The notes: a model not told the origin generated them from the sequence alone. 64,000 nucleotides of DNA from JBCCMQ01 sp039026235 (GCA_039026235.1 JBCCMQ010000012.1:32559-96558); one strand, 5' to 3'. Shown: positions 53,828-63,440, counted from the stretch's first letter. Made by a program: numbers and translations.

Positions 53828-54222
53828 CTAATATGATTTAGATGGAATAAATGCTCCTAAACCTTGGACAATCCCAGACGAAATAGTAAAGGGACTAACT
53901 ACTACAACTGGCGGCATTTCGTATCCTCCCTCTCTAGTCCAAGCATTGGAAAAGGCGAAGAATACTTCTTCTAATAGTTGCCGGGATTGCGCCTCACTCA
54001 GGCCTATAGCAAACTATAGGGGAATTTCGTTGATCACGAGATCGGCCACTGATTGAAGAGTAACACTGAAAAGCCTCCAAGAGATACTCCGTCGCTGACG
54101 CCTTCGACAGAAGTAGCTCGTTCCCCGCTTGGGTCATATATTACTATGGAAATGTGCGTGAAACCCGAATGACCGGTCGTAGATTCGACTGCTTCTTCTG
54201 CTCGAATTGTAAATCTATTCAT
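53828..54222 (-). pseudogene. Broken hypothetical gene in AT-rich island
   Basis: An ATG-led frame (MNRFTIRAEEAVESTTGHSG, 62 codons) ends at 54034. In the neighbouring frame, protein-like sequence continues: VADLVINEIPL, a TAG at 54014-54016, then FAIGLSEAQSRQLLEEVFFAF and PPVVVVSPFTISSGIVQGLG, to a stop at 53828. One frameshift plus one nonsense codon would restore a protein of roughly 130 residues. I do not recognise the family. Confidence 0.4.
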
Positions 54223-54238
54223 TTAGAAATCCTGATCA

Positions 54239-54682
54239 TTACAATATGAATCCCCAGTATCCGTTATTTTGAGAAGTACCAACAAGCTCGTCATCATAGA
54301 ATATCCAGAGATAACGGTAAGTGTGATGAAACCTTAAAAACCCAAGGCTGAAAAAATCTACTAACTTACTTGATCTAAGGACGGAGCATTCAGAGTCGTC
54401 GCAGTTATCCAGCAATTCAAGCGGTACATCGGAAAAAGTCAGAAGAGGAGAAATAGAAGGGGTTCCTGATATCACTCGAAATCTGTCAAAGCTATATTCA
54501 TATAGTGTATATTCGAAATCTAGTTCATCTAGCATTTGAAGGATGACATAGGAACTTTCTCCAATAGGAAATTAGGCATCTAAAGAAGATAGATATCTGT
54601 CAGGTCTACCTTTACTCCACGATGCAAAAAGACAAATTAATATCGCAAAGGATAGCAAGAGTATTAATAAGCGCTTGAACAT
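54239..54682 (-). pseudogene. Hypothetical membrane-anchored protein interrupted by one in-frame stop
   Basis: From ATG 54680-54682 the frame reads MFKRLLILLLSFAILICLF (a membrane or lipoprotein-like N terminus), has a TAA at 54572-54574 (codon 37), and continues without shift into a 98-codon frame beginning LDELDFEYTLYEYSFDRF and ending at 54239. With the stop read through it would be 147 residues. Composition is AT-rich and unlike the rest of the window. The family is unknown. A short secreted peptide plus a separate internal ORF is the alternative. Confidence 0.5.
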
Positions 54683-54811
54683 AATAAGATTTTTTTAATT
54701 TATCGATAAATCTCTTTTCAATTGACCAATTCTCTATCCAGAAATATACATTGACATCTATCTAAAATGGCGTCTTTGTCACGCTAAATCTCCGTACGAG
54801 TGATCAAGTTG

Positions 54812-54928
54812 TTAGCCGTTCCAAAACTCATAGTAAAATACTTGGGGATTTGGAAGGTTTTCGTCATCATTCAGCATGTTCATCGGATAAGCTCGCGTTT
54901 CAAACACGGACCAGAACCTTGACGCTCA
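54812..54928 (-). pseudogene. C-terminal tail of an unidentified gene
   Basis: A startless 38-codon minus frame ends PMNMLNDDENLPNPQVFYYEFWNG and a stop at 54812. It has clear protein-like composition and lies directly upstream, on the same strand, of the broken membrane-anchored gene. Its 5' part is missing, cut at about the border between AT-rich and GC-rich sequence. Confidence 0.3.
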
Positions 54929-55270
54929 GGCCGACGTGCTAGGGCCGGCGGGCAGAGAGGGCTTACTCCCTGAGATAGTGCGCGGAGCCAAAGCTCAACG
55001 TCCGGAGCTGCGTCATCTAGCGACGCCAGCCAGCAACCCGCCCCGTCGTAAGCTAGGTTTCTCTGACAAGTCCTCTTTTGGACATGACAGCCGCCAAAGC
55101 TGCGACAAACAGCTTCATTCTAAGCACGGCCGTTGCTCAGTCGCGCACACTTACACTAATTGGTTGCAAAGTATCTGAATTATCCCATCATGCGCGTCGA
55201 CATGACATTCTGTAGCGAACGCGAGAGCTGCGCGCGGGCTGACGAGATGCTAATTTAAGGACTGTACAAG
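54929..55270. other. Intergenic stretch with one copy of a 17-base repeat
   Basis: About 340 bases before the glycosyltransferase gene. The 80-codon plus frame at 54936-55178 lacks any family pattern. AAGCTAGGTTTCTCTGA at 55050-55066 recurs at 58142-58158. Confidence 0.4.
55050..55066 (+). repeat. 17-base direct repeat, left copy
   Basis: AAGCTAGGTTTCTCTGA is identical and in the same orientation as the sequence at 58142-58158. The two copies bracket the two membrane glycosyltransferase genes and an IS6 fragment. Confidence 0.6.
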
Positions 55271-56485
55271 GTGCAAGTATCGTCTGCGGAGGTGGTCGCT
55301 AAGTTGCGTGCGAGCGTCGCGCACCACCGGCTTTTGGCTTATCTGGCAACGGCCGGAGCGCTGCTGTTTTTCGCAATCGGGTCAGGTATTATCCACGACT
55401 ACATCGCCTATCTTCGACAATGGCAAAGCATCCTTGGCGGGGCCAATCCATGGGCCCCCGCAAAGGACTCGCTCGGAATGATCCCCAGAAATGCCTACGG
55501 GCCCATTCACGCGCTTTTTGCCCCGCTGGTGCCAATCCATCCGTTGATGCCCAAGGTCGTCGTGGCGGTCATGACCCTAGGTATCTGTTTGCTTGCTTTT
55601 GCGCTGAAAACGACGCGAAACGCCCAATGCGAGGCGGCGGCGCAGCTTTTCTGGCTCTATACGCTCTCGCCCCTCGTCATCATCACGGTCTTTGCCTTTA
55701 GCAACAACGATGGCATGGTCGGCGTACTTCTTTTGGCAGCATGTGTTTTCCGGCTGCGTGGCGCGTATGGCTGGACCGGCCTTTTTCTGGGCATTGCGGC
55801 CTTGTTGAAGTTCTATCCGTTGCTTTTTGCACCATTTCTCGCATGTGCACGGGATGGGACCCTGCGACTTCGCATACTTCTTACCGCGGGAGGCATTTTT
55901 GCCCTGGGTATGATCCTCGCCTGGATGCGTTGGGGAGAAACCATCTTCATCCCGTTTCAATTCGGGGGCGACCGCGGGGCAAAACACCTGTCAATCCTGC
56001 GGTTTCTCAGCGCCGTCAGAGAAGACCTGTCGATTGAGCCCTTTGTCTTCTACCTGCTCAACATAAACGCGCTCATGGTTGTGGCTGTCACGGTTCTCAT
56101 TGCGCTCTGGGGCTGGCTCACCCGGCAGGGATGGGAGATAACCAGCCTTCTCGGCATTTTAGCGGTCTTCATGACATATAAGGTCGGGCACCAGCAATTC
56201 TACGTCTCCTGGATTGCCCTCTATGCCTTTACAATCGCCGCCTCGGAGGACGCTAAGGCCGTTGCGGTTGCGCGCGCATTCACACCATTTGCAGCCTTTG
56301 TCGGGGCCTATCAGGTGCTGTATTTCGGGACATACCTGCTCACCGGCGCCTATTTCCGAGGCCCCTTTGTCTATTTCCGGATCTTCGGCTCGCTTGTACT
56401 GCTGGGCATCGTAGTCTGGTGCCTATACCGCGCACACCCGTCACTTAGGCGACAGCCAGGCGCGCCGATCTCATTGCGCCTTTAG
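55271..56485 (+). CDS. Polytopic glycosyltransferase (GT87/mannosyltransferase-like)
   Basis: 404 residues from GTG 55271 with AAGGA upstream. About nine or ten transmembrane helices are visible, with a first periplasmic loop containing LRQWQSILGGANPWAP. That loop, the FSNNDGMVGVLLLAACVFRLRG and FLGIAALLKFYPLLFAPFLAC segments, are typical of polyprenol-phosphate-sugar dependent GT-C enzymes (DUF2029/GT87). It probably uses the lipid-linked sugar made by the enzyme encoded next. Confidence 0.8.
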   Translation: MQVSSAEVVAKLRASVAHHRLLAYLATAGALLFFAIGSGIIHDYIAYLRQWQSILGGANPWAPAKDSLGMIPRNAYGPIHALFAPLVPIHPLMPKVVVAVMTLGICLLAFALKTTRNAQCEAAAQLFWLYTLSPLVIITVFAFSNNDGMVGVLLLAACVFRLRGAYGWTGLFLGIAALLKFYPLLFAPFLACARDGTLRLRILLTAGGIFALGMILAWMRWGETIFIPFQFGGDRGAKHLSILRFLSAVREDLSIEPFVFYLLNINALMVVAVTVLIALWGWLTRQGWEITSLLGILAVFMTYKVGHQQFYVSWIALYAFTIAASEDAKAVAVARAFTPFAAFVGAYQVLYFGTYLLTGAYFRGPFVYFRIFGSLVLLGIVVWCLYRAHPSLRRQPGAPISLRL

Positions 56486-56593
56486 GAAGACCACCCTCGC
56501 CTCCCTTTTTTCGAGCGTGCCATTTCATTACAGAAGGAGCAGGAGCCAATGCTCAGAACACCGCCCGCAATCAGTTAAAGGTCTCTTGTAATC

Positions 56594-57733
56594 ATGCTGC
56601 TGAACGATCCCGTCCCGCTGGCCCGCGTTGCCGTTACGGTTCCGCTAAGCGTGATCGTTCCCACCTACCGTGAGCGCGAGAATATCCCGCATCTCATCGA
56701 GCGCATACGGAATTTACGAGACGATGAGAATATCGAGATAGAGCTTCTCTTTATGGATGACAAAAGCGGCGATGGCAGCGTCGAAGCCGTCGCCGAGGCA
56801 AGCGAGGACTGGGTCCGTATCGTGGAACGTGATGGCAAGCGCGGCCTCAGTCCCGCCGTGATCGACGGGTTCCATCAGGCGCGCAATTCGGTGTTGATCT
56901 GTATGGATTGTGACCTCAGCCACCCGCCCGAAGTCATCCCCCAGATGGTTCTGGCGCTGGCCAGTGGGCAGGAGTTTGTCCTTGGGTCTCGCTATGTTAA
57001 AGGTGGCTCCACCGATGACGATTGGGGGTTTTTTCGCTGGCTCAACAGCCGCATCGCTACGCTTCTGGCTGCGCCGCTGACCTCGGCACGGGACCCGATG
57101 TCGGGCTTTTTTGCGCTGCGCAAATCATCCTTCGAGCAGGCGCGGGGTCTCAACCCGGTAGGCTATAAGATCGGACTCGAGCTCATCGTGAAATGTGATT
57201 TCGACAACGTGGCCGAGGTGCCAATCCACTTTCGCGACCGAGAGTTTGGTGAGAGCAAGCTGACACTGAAAGAGCAGTTGAACTTTCTTAAACACGTGCG
57301 GCGACTTTACATCTATCGCTTTGGTAACGCTATGTATTTGCTTCAGTTTATGGTCGTCGGCTCGTCCGGGGTGGTAGTCAATCTCGCTACCCTGACCCTG
57401 CTTTTGTGGTTGGGCGTGTCGGAGCCCGTAGGCCTCGCGGGGGGGATCGCGGTCAGCGTGTTGAGCAACTTTGCACTCAACCGGCGCTTTACCTTTAGCT
57501 ACGCACGGGATGGCAACCCCCTGACACAGTTTGCTGGGTTTGTCACCGCGTCCGCGCTCGGCATGGTGGTGAATTATAGCGTGGCGCTCTATGTGTCGTC
57601 ATCCGTCCTGCCGGACGGCCCCGGCGCGATCTACTTTGCGGCAGTCGCCGGGATCGGCTGCGGCATGATCTTCAATTTCCTTGGCAATCGCTTTGTCGTC
57701 TTCCGTAAGCGTTACATCCGCGAAAAGGGGTAG
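56594..57733 (+). CDS. Polyprenol-phosphate glycosyltransferase fused to a GtrA domain
   Basis: 379 residues. Residues about 18-245 are a GT2 dolichol-phosphate-mannose-synthase-like domain: VIVPTYRERENIPHLIERI, LFMDDKSGDGS, the DxD motif in CMDCDLSHPPE and VLGSRYVKGGSTDDDWG. Residues about 250-375 are a four-helix GtrA domain (LLQFMVVGSSGVVVNLATLTLLLW, LSNFALNRRFTFS, FLGNRFVVFR). It makes a polyprenyl-phosphate sugar in the cytoplasm, and the GtrA part may help flip it. Partner of the GT-C enzyme upstream. Confidence 0.9.
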   Translation: MLLNDPVPLARVAVTVPLSVIVPTYRERENIPHLIERIRNLRDDENIEIELLFMDDKSGDGSVEAVAEASEDWVRIVERDGKRGLSPAVIDGFHQARNSVLICMDCDLSHPPEVIPQMVLALASGQEFVLGSRYVKGGSTDDDWGFFRWLNSRIATLLAAPLTSARDPMSGFFALRKSSFEQARGLNPVGYKIGLELIVKCDFDNVAEVPIHFRDREFGESKLTLKEQLNFLKHVRRLYIYRFGNAMYLLQFMVVGSSGVVVNLATLTLLLWLGVSEPVGLAGGIAVSVLSNFALNRRFTFSYARDGNPLTQFAGFVTASALGMVVNYSVALYVSSSVLPDGPGAIYFAAVAGIGCGMIFNFLGNRFVVFRKRYIREKG

Positions 57734-57744
57734 ACGAACTTCGA

Positions 57745-58090
57745 GCGGCAGCGGCTTTCTGATCGTCACGAGTTTTCAAATATGCGCCAATGCCGTGCTG
57801 GACATGGTGGGCATAGGCTTCGAGCCGGCTTTTGCAGGTCTGCCAGAACGCCCAATTGTTCACCTGCTTCCAAGGGAACCGCTTGGAGTTCATACTTTGG
57901 ATCCTGCGCTTTTGGATCTCAGCGGCCAACATCGGAACGAACCGCGGCCACCAGTGCCTGACAGTCTTGTGGCCAACATCGACGCCGCGTTAATGCAACA
58001 GATATTCCAGGTTCCGGAGCGAGAGCGGGGACCGGATGTATAATATGACCGCCAGGCGGACGATCTCAGAGTTCGTTTGAATTAGCGGAT
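57745..58090 (-). pseudogene. IS6-family transposase fragment (N-terminal part)
   Basis: The minus strand reads EIVRLAVILYIRSPLSLRNLEYLLH, a stop, RGVDVGHKTVRHWWPRFVPMLAAEIQKRRIQ, the well-known opening of IS6/IS26-type transposases. The HLDEVFVKING block is absent, and the frame continues into sequence ending TRDDQKAA. It is internally deleted and carries a nonsense codon. Confidence 0.75.
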
Positions 58091-58141
58091 GGGGGAAGTG
58101 ATCGTCATGCGGTAACGCTATCGACCGCCCTCACCCCTCTC

Positions 58142-58158
58142 AAGCTAGGTTTCTCTGA
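58142..58158 (+). repeat. 17-base direct repeat, right copy
   Basis: Second copy of AAGCTAGGTTTCTCTGA (see 55050-55066). It abuts the start of the plus-strand IS6 fragment. Confidence 0.6.
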
Positions 58159-58159
58159 A

Positions 58160-58486
58160 AATCCAATTTGTGAAGAACACGCGTGACAAGACCCTCGCCT
58201 TGAATTTCCCAAAGAAAGCCGCGCAAAAACGCGGAAAGCTCGAGACCATAGTGACCGACAGGCTCAGGGCCAACTGCGCAGCGTTGAAAGAAATCGGTGC
58301 GACCGCGTAACAGAAAAGCGGCCGTTGGACGAACAACATGGCTGGGAACTCGCGCCTACGTTTCACACGACGAAAGCGGGCCATGATGCGCTTTCGAAGC
58401 TTGCAAAAATTCGCTTCATCCACGCCCCTGTTTCAAACCACTTCAACCAGGAACGCAGCGTCTTTCCCGCTACCTCTGCAAGCTGA
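58160..58486 (+). pseudogene. IS6-family transposase fragment (C-terminal part)
   Basis: The plus strand reads VKNTRDKTLALNFPKK, IVTDRLRANCAALKEIGATA, a stop, QKSGRWTNNMAGNSRLRFTRRKRAMMRFRSLQKF and, after a frameshift, SNHFNQERS. This is the second Asp to C terminus of an IS6 transposase. The Glu of the usual ENNRAENS motif is lost. It points away from the N-terminal fragment at 57745-58090, so the two come from different copies or an inversion. Confidence 0.8.
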
Positions 58487-58742
58487 CGTGCACTGCTGCT
58501 CTTACCGAATGGCGCAGTCTTTGCGCTTAGTGAGGGATTGACATACTGTCCTAGTGGAGACTGGTTCGAATTGGTCTGAAAGTTCCCTCGGCGAGGTTCA
58601 GAGCAGATCAGTCGAACAAAAACGATCCCAGCGGTTTTGCCCGAATGCGGGTTGGGGGCACAAGGCTGGAGCACTGATTTACTATTTGACAATAAGACCA
58701 TCATGTGGCGCTACACGCGGAAACTCATGAAAGATTTGGGCT

Positions 58743-59702
58743 ATGACATCACCCCATTCCGATGATCACGTGCGCCCTCTAGTCTCTGTACTTATGGCTG
58801 TCTATAACGGGGAAAAATACCTTTCAGCGGCAATCGAGAGCATTCTGCAGCAGACTTTCTCGGATTTCGAGTTTTTGATCCATGATGACGGGAGCCGCGA
58901 CACCTCGCTGCAGATCGCTCAACGTTATGCATGCCAAGATGTTCGGATCCGCGTCACATACGGAGAAAATCAGGGGCTCGCGGCGAGCCTGAATATGCTT
59001 ATTGAGATGTCCCAAGGGATCTATCTGGCCCGTATTGATGCCGATGACATAGCCTTTTCGGATCGGTTTGCAAAACAGGTGGCCTATCTTGAAGCACATC
59101 CGGATTGCGCTGTGCTTGGGTCGGCAATGCGCATGTGTGATGATCGATTGCGACCGATACTTTCACTGGTTGTCGCAGAAGACCACTCTGAGATAGACGC
59201 CAACAACTTACGTGGCGTTACCTCCATCATGCATCCAACCGTAATGATGCGCAAAGAGAAATGTGTGCAAGCTGGTGCCTATGATCCTAGCTTTATGGCG
59301 TCGCAAGATCTCGATCTGTGGCTTCGCATGGCTGAGGTCGGACGTTTGCACAATCTGCAAGACATCTTGTTGAAATACCGGCTACATGACGAAAGTGTCA
59401 GCGGCTCCAAGGCTGATCTGCAGCGCGACATGTGCCGCCGCGCTTGTGAGGCCGCATGGGAACGCCGCGGTGTGACCAGCGCATTTGATTATAGCGATTG
59501 GCGCCCGGGCGAAACCCGAGCCTCTCGGCTGGAATTTTATTTGCGCTACGGCTGGCAAGCCTGGAACGAAGGCTTTCGCGAAACCTGGCGTCACTACGCG
59601 CTCAAATCCATCCGGACGGCACCTTTTTCGCGGGCGGCCTGGACCTTGCTGGTCGCGGGTGGCCTTAAGCGGGGTGGCAATCGCGCCGGCCAAACGCCTT
59701 GA
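58743..59702 (+). CDS. Family 2 glycosyltransferase
   Basis: 319 residues. The GT-A fold is clear: VSVLMAVYNGEKYLSAAIESILQQTF, FLIHDDGSRDTS, the DxD-like ARIDADDIAFSDRF, and SQDLDLWLRMAE. The C-terminal third is specific to capsule/LPS side-chain transferases. Cytoplasmic, probably adding a sugar to a surface polysaccharide. The ribosome site is weak. It is flanked by IS debris and followed by a dead relative. Confidence 0.9.
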   Translation: MTSPHSDDHVRPLVSVLMAVYNGEKYLSAAIESILQQTFSDFEFLIHDDGSRDTSLQIAQRYACQDVRIRVTYGENQGLAASLNMLIEMSQGIYLARIDADDIAFSDRFAKQVAYLEAHPDCAVLGSAMRMCDDRLRPILSLVVAEDHSEIDANNLRGVTSIMHPTVMMRKEKCVQAGAYDPSFMASQDLDLWLRMAEVGRLHNLQDILLKYRLHDESVSGSKADLQRDMCRRACEAAWERRGVTSAFDYSDWRPGETRASRLEFYLRYGWQAWNEGFRETWRHYALKSIRTAPFSRAAWTLLVAGGLKRGGNRAGQTP

Positions 59703-59744
59703 GCCAGATCTCTGCGAATATCCCGGCGACCTTTGCTTCCGAAA

Positions 59745-59935
59745 GCATCCCGTAGGCGGTCATCTCCGTGCGGGACAGCCCTGCCATTGGGGAAGTGATT
59801 ATTGTCGATGATGGCTCACCGGATTGCATAGCTACATGTATCTGCTCACTTGAGGACGGAAAGATCCGGGTTACTCCATGACCGCAAACAGGGATTTCCG
59901 ATGCGCTAAATGCGATTGTGAATGCTGTACGATAT
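59745..59935 (+). pseudogene. Fragment of a second family 2 glycosyltransferase
   Basis: The plus strand reads VISVRDSPAIGEVIIVDDGSPDCIATCI and LEDGKIRVTP, a stop, then TGISDALNAIVNA. This matches the N-terminal nucleotide-binding part of GT2 enzymes (VIVVDDGSPD followed by an NQGIS-AARN-like block). It has internal stops and no C-terminal half. Confidence 0.6.
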
Positions 59936-60029
59936 CCCTGTCCAGCTCTTTGTTTGGGCCAAGTTCTTGAGGCTTCTGTAGACTGTCTCAGGGACGGACG
60001 GGCGCATTTCTAGGGCCTCGTGGGGACAG

Positions 60030-60870
60030 AACGGTTTGTATTGGCGTGGCTATGGGTTGATAACCGTCTGTGCGTGTCGGGGTGTCGCGAACCACTTAGC
60101 GTTTGGCCCCTCCTAGCCGAGTGTCCGGTTGACGCGTTCGTTGAAGCCGTTTTCCCAGGGGCATCCCGGCGGGATGCTGATCGGTTCGATGCCGACGCGC
60201 CTCTGCTAGCTCTCGAGGGTCTCGGCGACGAAATCAGGGCCATTGCCAGAGCGTAGTTGTCCCGGCGCTCTTCTCTACACAATGAGCGGCGTCAGCGCTT
60301 CAATCACCTAATGTAATCCCATCTTCGCGGCGGCATGGACGCAGAAGGTTTCACAGGTGAACTCATCGAGAACCGTGAGCATTTTGTAGGGTCGGCCGTT
60401 GCTCAGGCGATCGTGCACGAGATCGAGGGACCAGATGTGTTTGGGATATCTTGGTCTGAGTCGGATGACAGAGGCACCGCAGTGATGATGCCGCCTGCGC
60501 TTTTTGTGGCGGTCCGGGAGCGGCAACTCCTCTTCGCGCCAAGGCCGCTCGGCATTCTTGTGGTTCACACGCCACCTTTCGGCCGGACGAAGTTCCCCCG
60601 CCTTACGATGGCCGTAGTCCGCATACTGTTTGGCAGAACGGATTATCGCCCGCCGCAGGGTGTCGTCGTCTTTGGGATCCGGTCAATATTGCATGGAGGA
60701 TCGCACCTCGATCATTACACCTCAAGTGCATCGCTCTGAGTTTCTGAGCCGCTTGCAGGTGTGAACGACGGCCCGGCGCCGTTGGTCCTTACTCAGGCTT
60801 TCGGTTCCAAAAAATTCAGACTGTCCTTCAGGATCGGCTTGTCCTGCTCAAGCTCTGCCACGACCCGCTT
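60030..60870 (-). pseudogene. Degenerate IS3-family element (OrfA end and OrfB)
   Basis: Reading the minus strand from 60870: VAELEQDKPILKDSLNFLEPKA (end of OrfA), then LSKDQRRRAVVHTCKRLRISER, RRAIIRSAKQYADYGHRKAGEL, RPRYPKHIWSLDLVHDRLSNGRPYKMLTVLDEFT (first Asp), and GPDFVAETLES with IEPISIPPGCPWENGFNERVN (second Asp and Glu). Order and content are those of an IS3-family transposase pair. Several stops and frameshifts break it. Confidence 0.8.
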
Positions 60871-61057
60871 AAGCCTCTGGCTTTGCTACTGTAGTGAGGG
60901 TCAACAGGTGGTTTACAGAATTGAACCAATCAAGCAACGCGCAATCAGGGTCGAGCCCGTCAAAGAAAGCAGCCCGGAACGGACATTTGTGTCAAGTGCA
61001 ACACGCGATTCGGAACGTTGACTTTCTTTTCGACCTTCCTGACCTGTTCACGGATAG

Positions 61058-61945
61058 TCAGTGTACGTTGCGGCGCAGAAGCAGATCACAAAACATCAAT
61101 GGCTTGCGATCTATTGCCTTCAGTTGCGTGCGGCGGCCGGGCTCTATGTAATCTTGGCGGTCGTAGGGGCCCTGGAGAATATGGGCCGTGAAGCCATTTT
61201 CCAAGAACACGCTGATACTTGGCCAGGTATCGGAATGGTCAGGATCGAACTCTACGAATATCTCAACACCCTCATATAGACTATCTTGCAATCTAAAGAT
61301 GCTATCCAATACCGGTGCCTCGCTGCCCTCCACATCGACTTTGATCAGGCGAACCCGTTTCCAGTCGACAGCTTTTAAGATCGTTTCAAGCCGAGCAACT
61401 GGTACCCGCGCTTCAAAAACACTATGCCCACTTTTGATTGTGGATGCGGCACCGCTCTGCCTGCTATCTTGGTAGAAGTCGATATGCCCCTCGTCGTCAC
61501 CAACGGCAACTTCGTAAACAAATATACTCTCGATCCCGTTCGCTAGAACATTTTTCTGTAACCTTTTGCCAGTAGAAGGGGACGCCTCGATCGAATGAAC
61601 TTCTCCGAAAATTGAGCTCGCCAGCAAAGAAAAATAACCAATGTTAGCTCCTATATCGAGGAAGATGAGGTCCTTGGCGTCAAGGTCTCGTATGTAGCGA
61701 GTGAAGAGCGGTTCCCACTCACCAAAAAGGAAGATCTCTTGCTCCACGCGCGGTTGACTGGAGACAGCAACTTTCATTCCATTGACGAGCAAAGCTTCGG
61801 TTGTAATATCAAAATACGCTGAATATTTCTGTGCGAAGGTCCAAAGCGCATCCTTGACGACCGGGCCTAGCAAGTTTCCGCGCAGCAGCATCGAAGTTGC
61901 CCAAAGAAAAGATGGAGCGATAGCCTTTTTTAAGCGTTCGAACAA
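61058..61945 (-). CDS. FkbM family methyltransferase
   Basis: 295 residues. The SAM-binding motif is LIFLDIGANIGYFSLLASSIFG (about residues 92-113), followed by EVHSIEASPSTGKRLQKNVLANG, a VAVGDDEG motif and RLIKVDVEGSE, the hallmarks of FkbM methyltransferases. Members O-methylate sugars in surface polysaccharides or natural products. Its GC content is lower than the window average. It stands alone among IS remnants, near glycosyltransferase genes, so a glycan target is likely. Confidence 0.88.
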   Translation of the reverse strand: MFERLKKAIAPSFLWATSMLLRGNLLGPVVKDALWTFAQKYSAYFDITTEALLVNGMKVAVSSQPRVEQEIFLFGEWEPLFTRYIRDLDAKDLIFLDIGANIGYFSLLASSIFGEVHSIEASPSTGKRLQKNVLANGIESIFVYEVAVGDDEGHIDFYQDSRQSGAASTIKSGHSVFEARVPVARLETILKAVDWKRVRLIKVDVEGSEAPVLDSIFRLQDSLYEGVEIFVEFDPDHSDTWPSISVFLENGFTAHILQGPYDRQDYIEPGRRTQLKAIDRKPLMFCDLLLRRNVH

Positions 61946-62059
61946 TTGAAATTACTCACGTTTTCCTTCCTTTGTAGTGATATCCCAAATCCGCGGAGAA
62001 TCAATGGTGCCGTCAGACGAATGCGAACGCGTCTCATCTCGGACATTGACACTGTCCCT

Positions 62060-62195
62060 TAAGTCGTGTCGAGGTTGGGCCACTCGGCGCGAGCGGCAGC
62101 GATGATCTCTTAGAAATGGTCTCTGCTAGGGAGCGATCGTTCCTGATTGAAATGGTTTTGACTGAAGAGTCCACGTCGTCGAACTTGGGCAGCTT
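62060..62195 (-). pseudogene. IS6-family transposase C-terminal fragment
   Basis: The minus strand reads LFSQNHFNQERSLAETISKRSSLPL, the extreme C terminus of IS6-type transposases (HNHFNQERSL...). Only about 30 residues match. It lies next to another copy of the same end at 62225-62455. Confidence 0.55.
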
Positions 62196-62224
62196 GAAGG
62201 GTCCTGTCGGACTAATACGAGCTA

Positions 62225-62455
62225 GTCTCCGCTAGGGCAGCAACTCTGCCCCTTGTTCCGCCCCGAGACCGCACCACTCTTCGAAAGCGTCGGTACGGGT
62301 CTCTTTGCGTTTGACACGATCGGCGAGGCTGATTTCCTGGTTGAAGTGTTTGTAGACTTGGGAATGAACGGCGGCAAACTTCTGCAGACTTCGCATGCGT
62401 CGAAAGCGTAGCATGCCTCGTTCTCATTGTAGGAATTGTAGGTGTGAGTATTCAA
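62225..62455 (-). pseudogene. IS6-family transposase C-terminal fragment
   Basis: The minus strand reads LRFRRMRSLQKFAAVHSQVYKHFNQEISLADRVKRKETRTDAFEEWCGL, the conserved C-terminal region of IS6-family transposases. The catalytic domain is absent. Confidence 0.75.
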
Positions 62456-63440
62456 TCCGATTGTTGACCAAGCGGACAGCGCCCTGCCGAGAGCTTAAAC
62501 CGATCTGATTTTAGGCCTTCAGTAGATTCGCTGTCTAGATAGTAGAATTTGCTTCCAAAGTATTTTCTTATCAGAAAATTTTCTATATCTACCGCAGACC
62601 CTAATGTATCTTATACTTGAATCTCTGAAATCAAGATCCATTCGAGTAATTCCCTGATTCTTCTTTGAACATAGCCACTAATCTATGAGAGCGTTTCGAG
62701 GAAACTTAAGGAATAGGAAATGCCTTGTGGAATTATCAAATATCATGGATGCTTTTGGATCAAGGAAAATTAGTATATTTGTTTGTAGTATAGATTAAAC
62801 TAAATATTTTTTTTAATAATATTTTATAGAGTAAATCAATTAATCTACCTTGACCCCGCGCGACAAAATCTCTATAATGCAATATTCTTGAGTCGATAAA
62901 ATAGTTCTTTATCTAAATAAATTTTTGCGTTCTATCTAACTTAAAATTATTCTATCGTACACCCAAAAAAATATTCGAAATTTATATTATTGAGTACATT
63001 AGTTTGAATACTTTAACTTAGGAAAATGCATAATAGGTAGTAACGCCTAGATCTAGCCTCGCTAATGACATATCCTGAGATCCAAAAATATCTAAATTTA
63101 TTGATCCAAGTTCCCTTTCAAGGCATTGTAGGAATTATAGCGGTCGTTCCATTTGTATTTCCCGTTTAAAAAAATAATATTGTAAGGTATCTAAAGAACT
63201 TTACAAAAGTATCTTGCACAGTGAAACCTACATGGATCTTGGGACACTTTTGCAGTGAATCATATTTTTAAGCACAAGTATTCTGCGTGTCCGTGGATGT
63301 CTTGCCTACTCCCATCTCAGTTAAAGTGAAGAAAAGCATCATGAAAGAAACATAAATTGGGTATTAAGGCTCTACTCTTTGGAGTAAGAACGTTGCATCT
63401 ACGGCCTAATTGTTTATTAAGAATCACGAACGGTTTATTT
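62456..63440. other. AT-rich stretch with no recognised gene
   Basis: Nearly 1 kb of strikingly AT-rich sequence with homopolymer runs and frequent stops in all frames; the longest open frames are short and unsupported. It contrasts sharply with the GC-rich window. The 13-base string CATTGTAGGAATT occurs here (63123 region) and at about 62426 beside the IS6 fragment. Confidence 0.5.

Noticed and set aside
54936..55178. 80-codon plus-strand open frame beginning MLGPAGREG
   Set aside because: No ribosome site, no family pattern, Arg/Ser-rich composition typical of chance frames, and it carries the 17-base repeat inside it.
58545..58590. GGTTCGAATT string resembling a tRNA T-loop
   Set aside because: No acceptor stem, D-arm or anticodon arm can be built around it.
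60335..60739. 134-codon plus-strand frame
   Set aside because: It is antisense to a clear IS3-family OrfB relic and has no features of its own.
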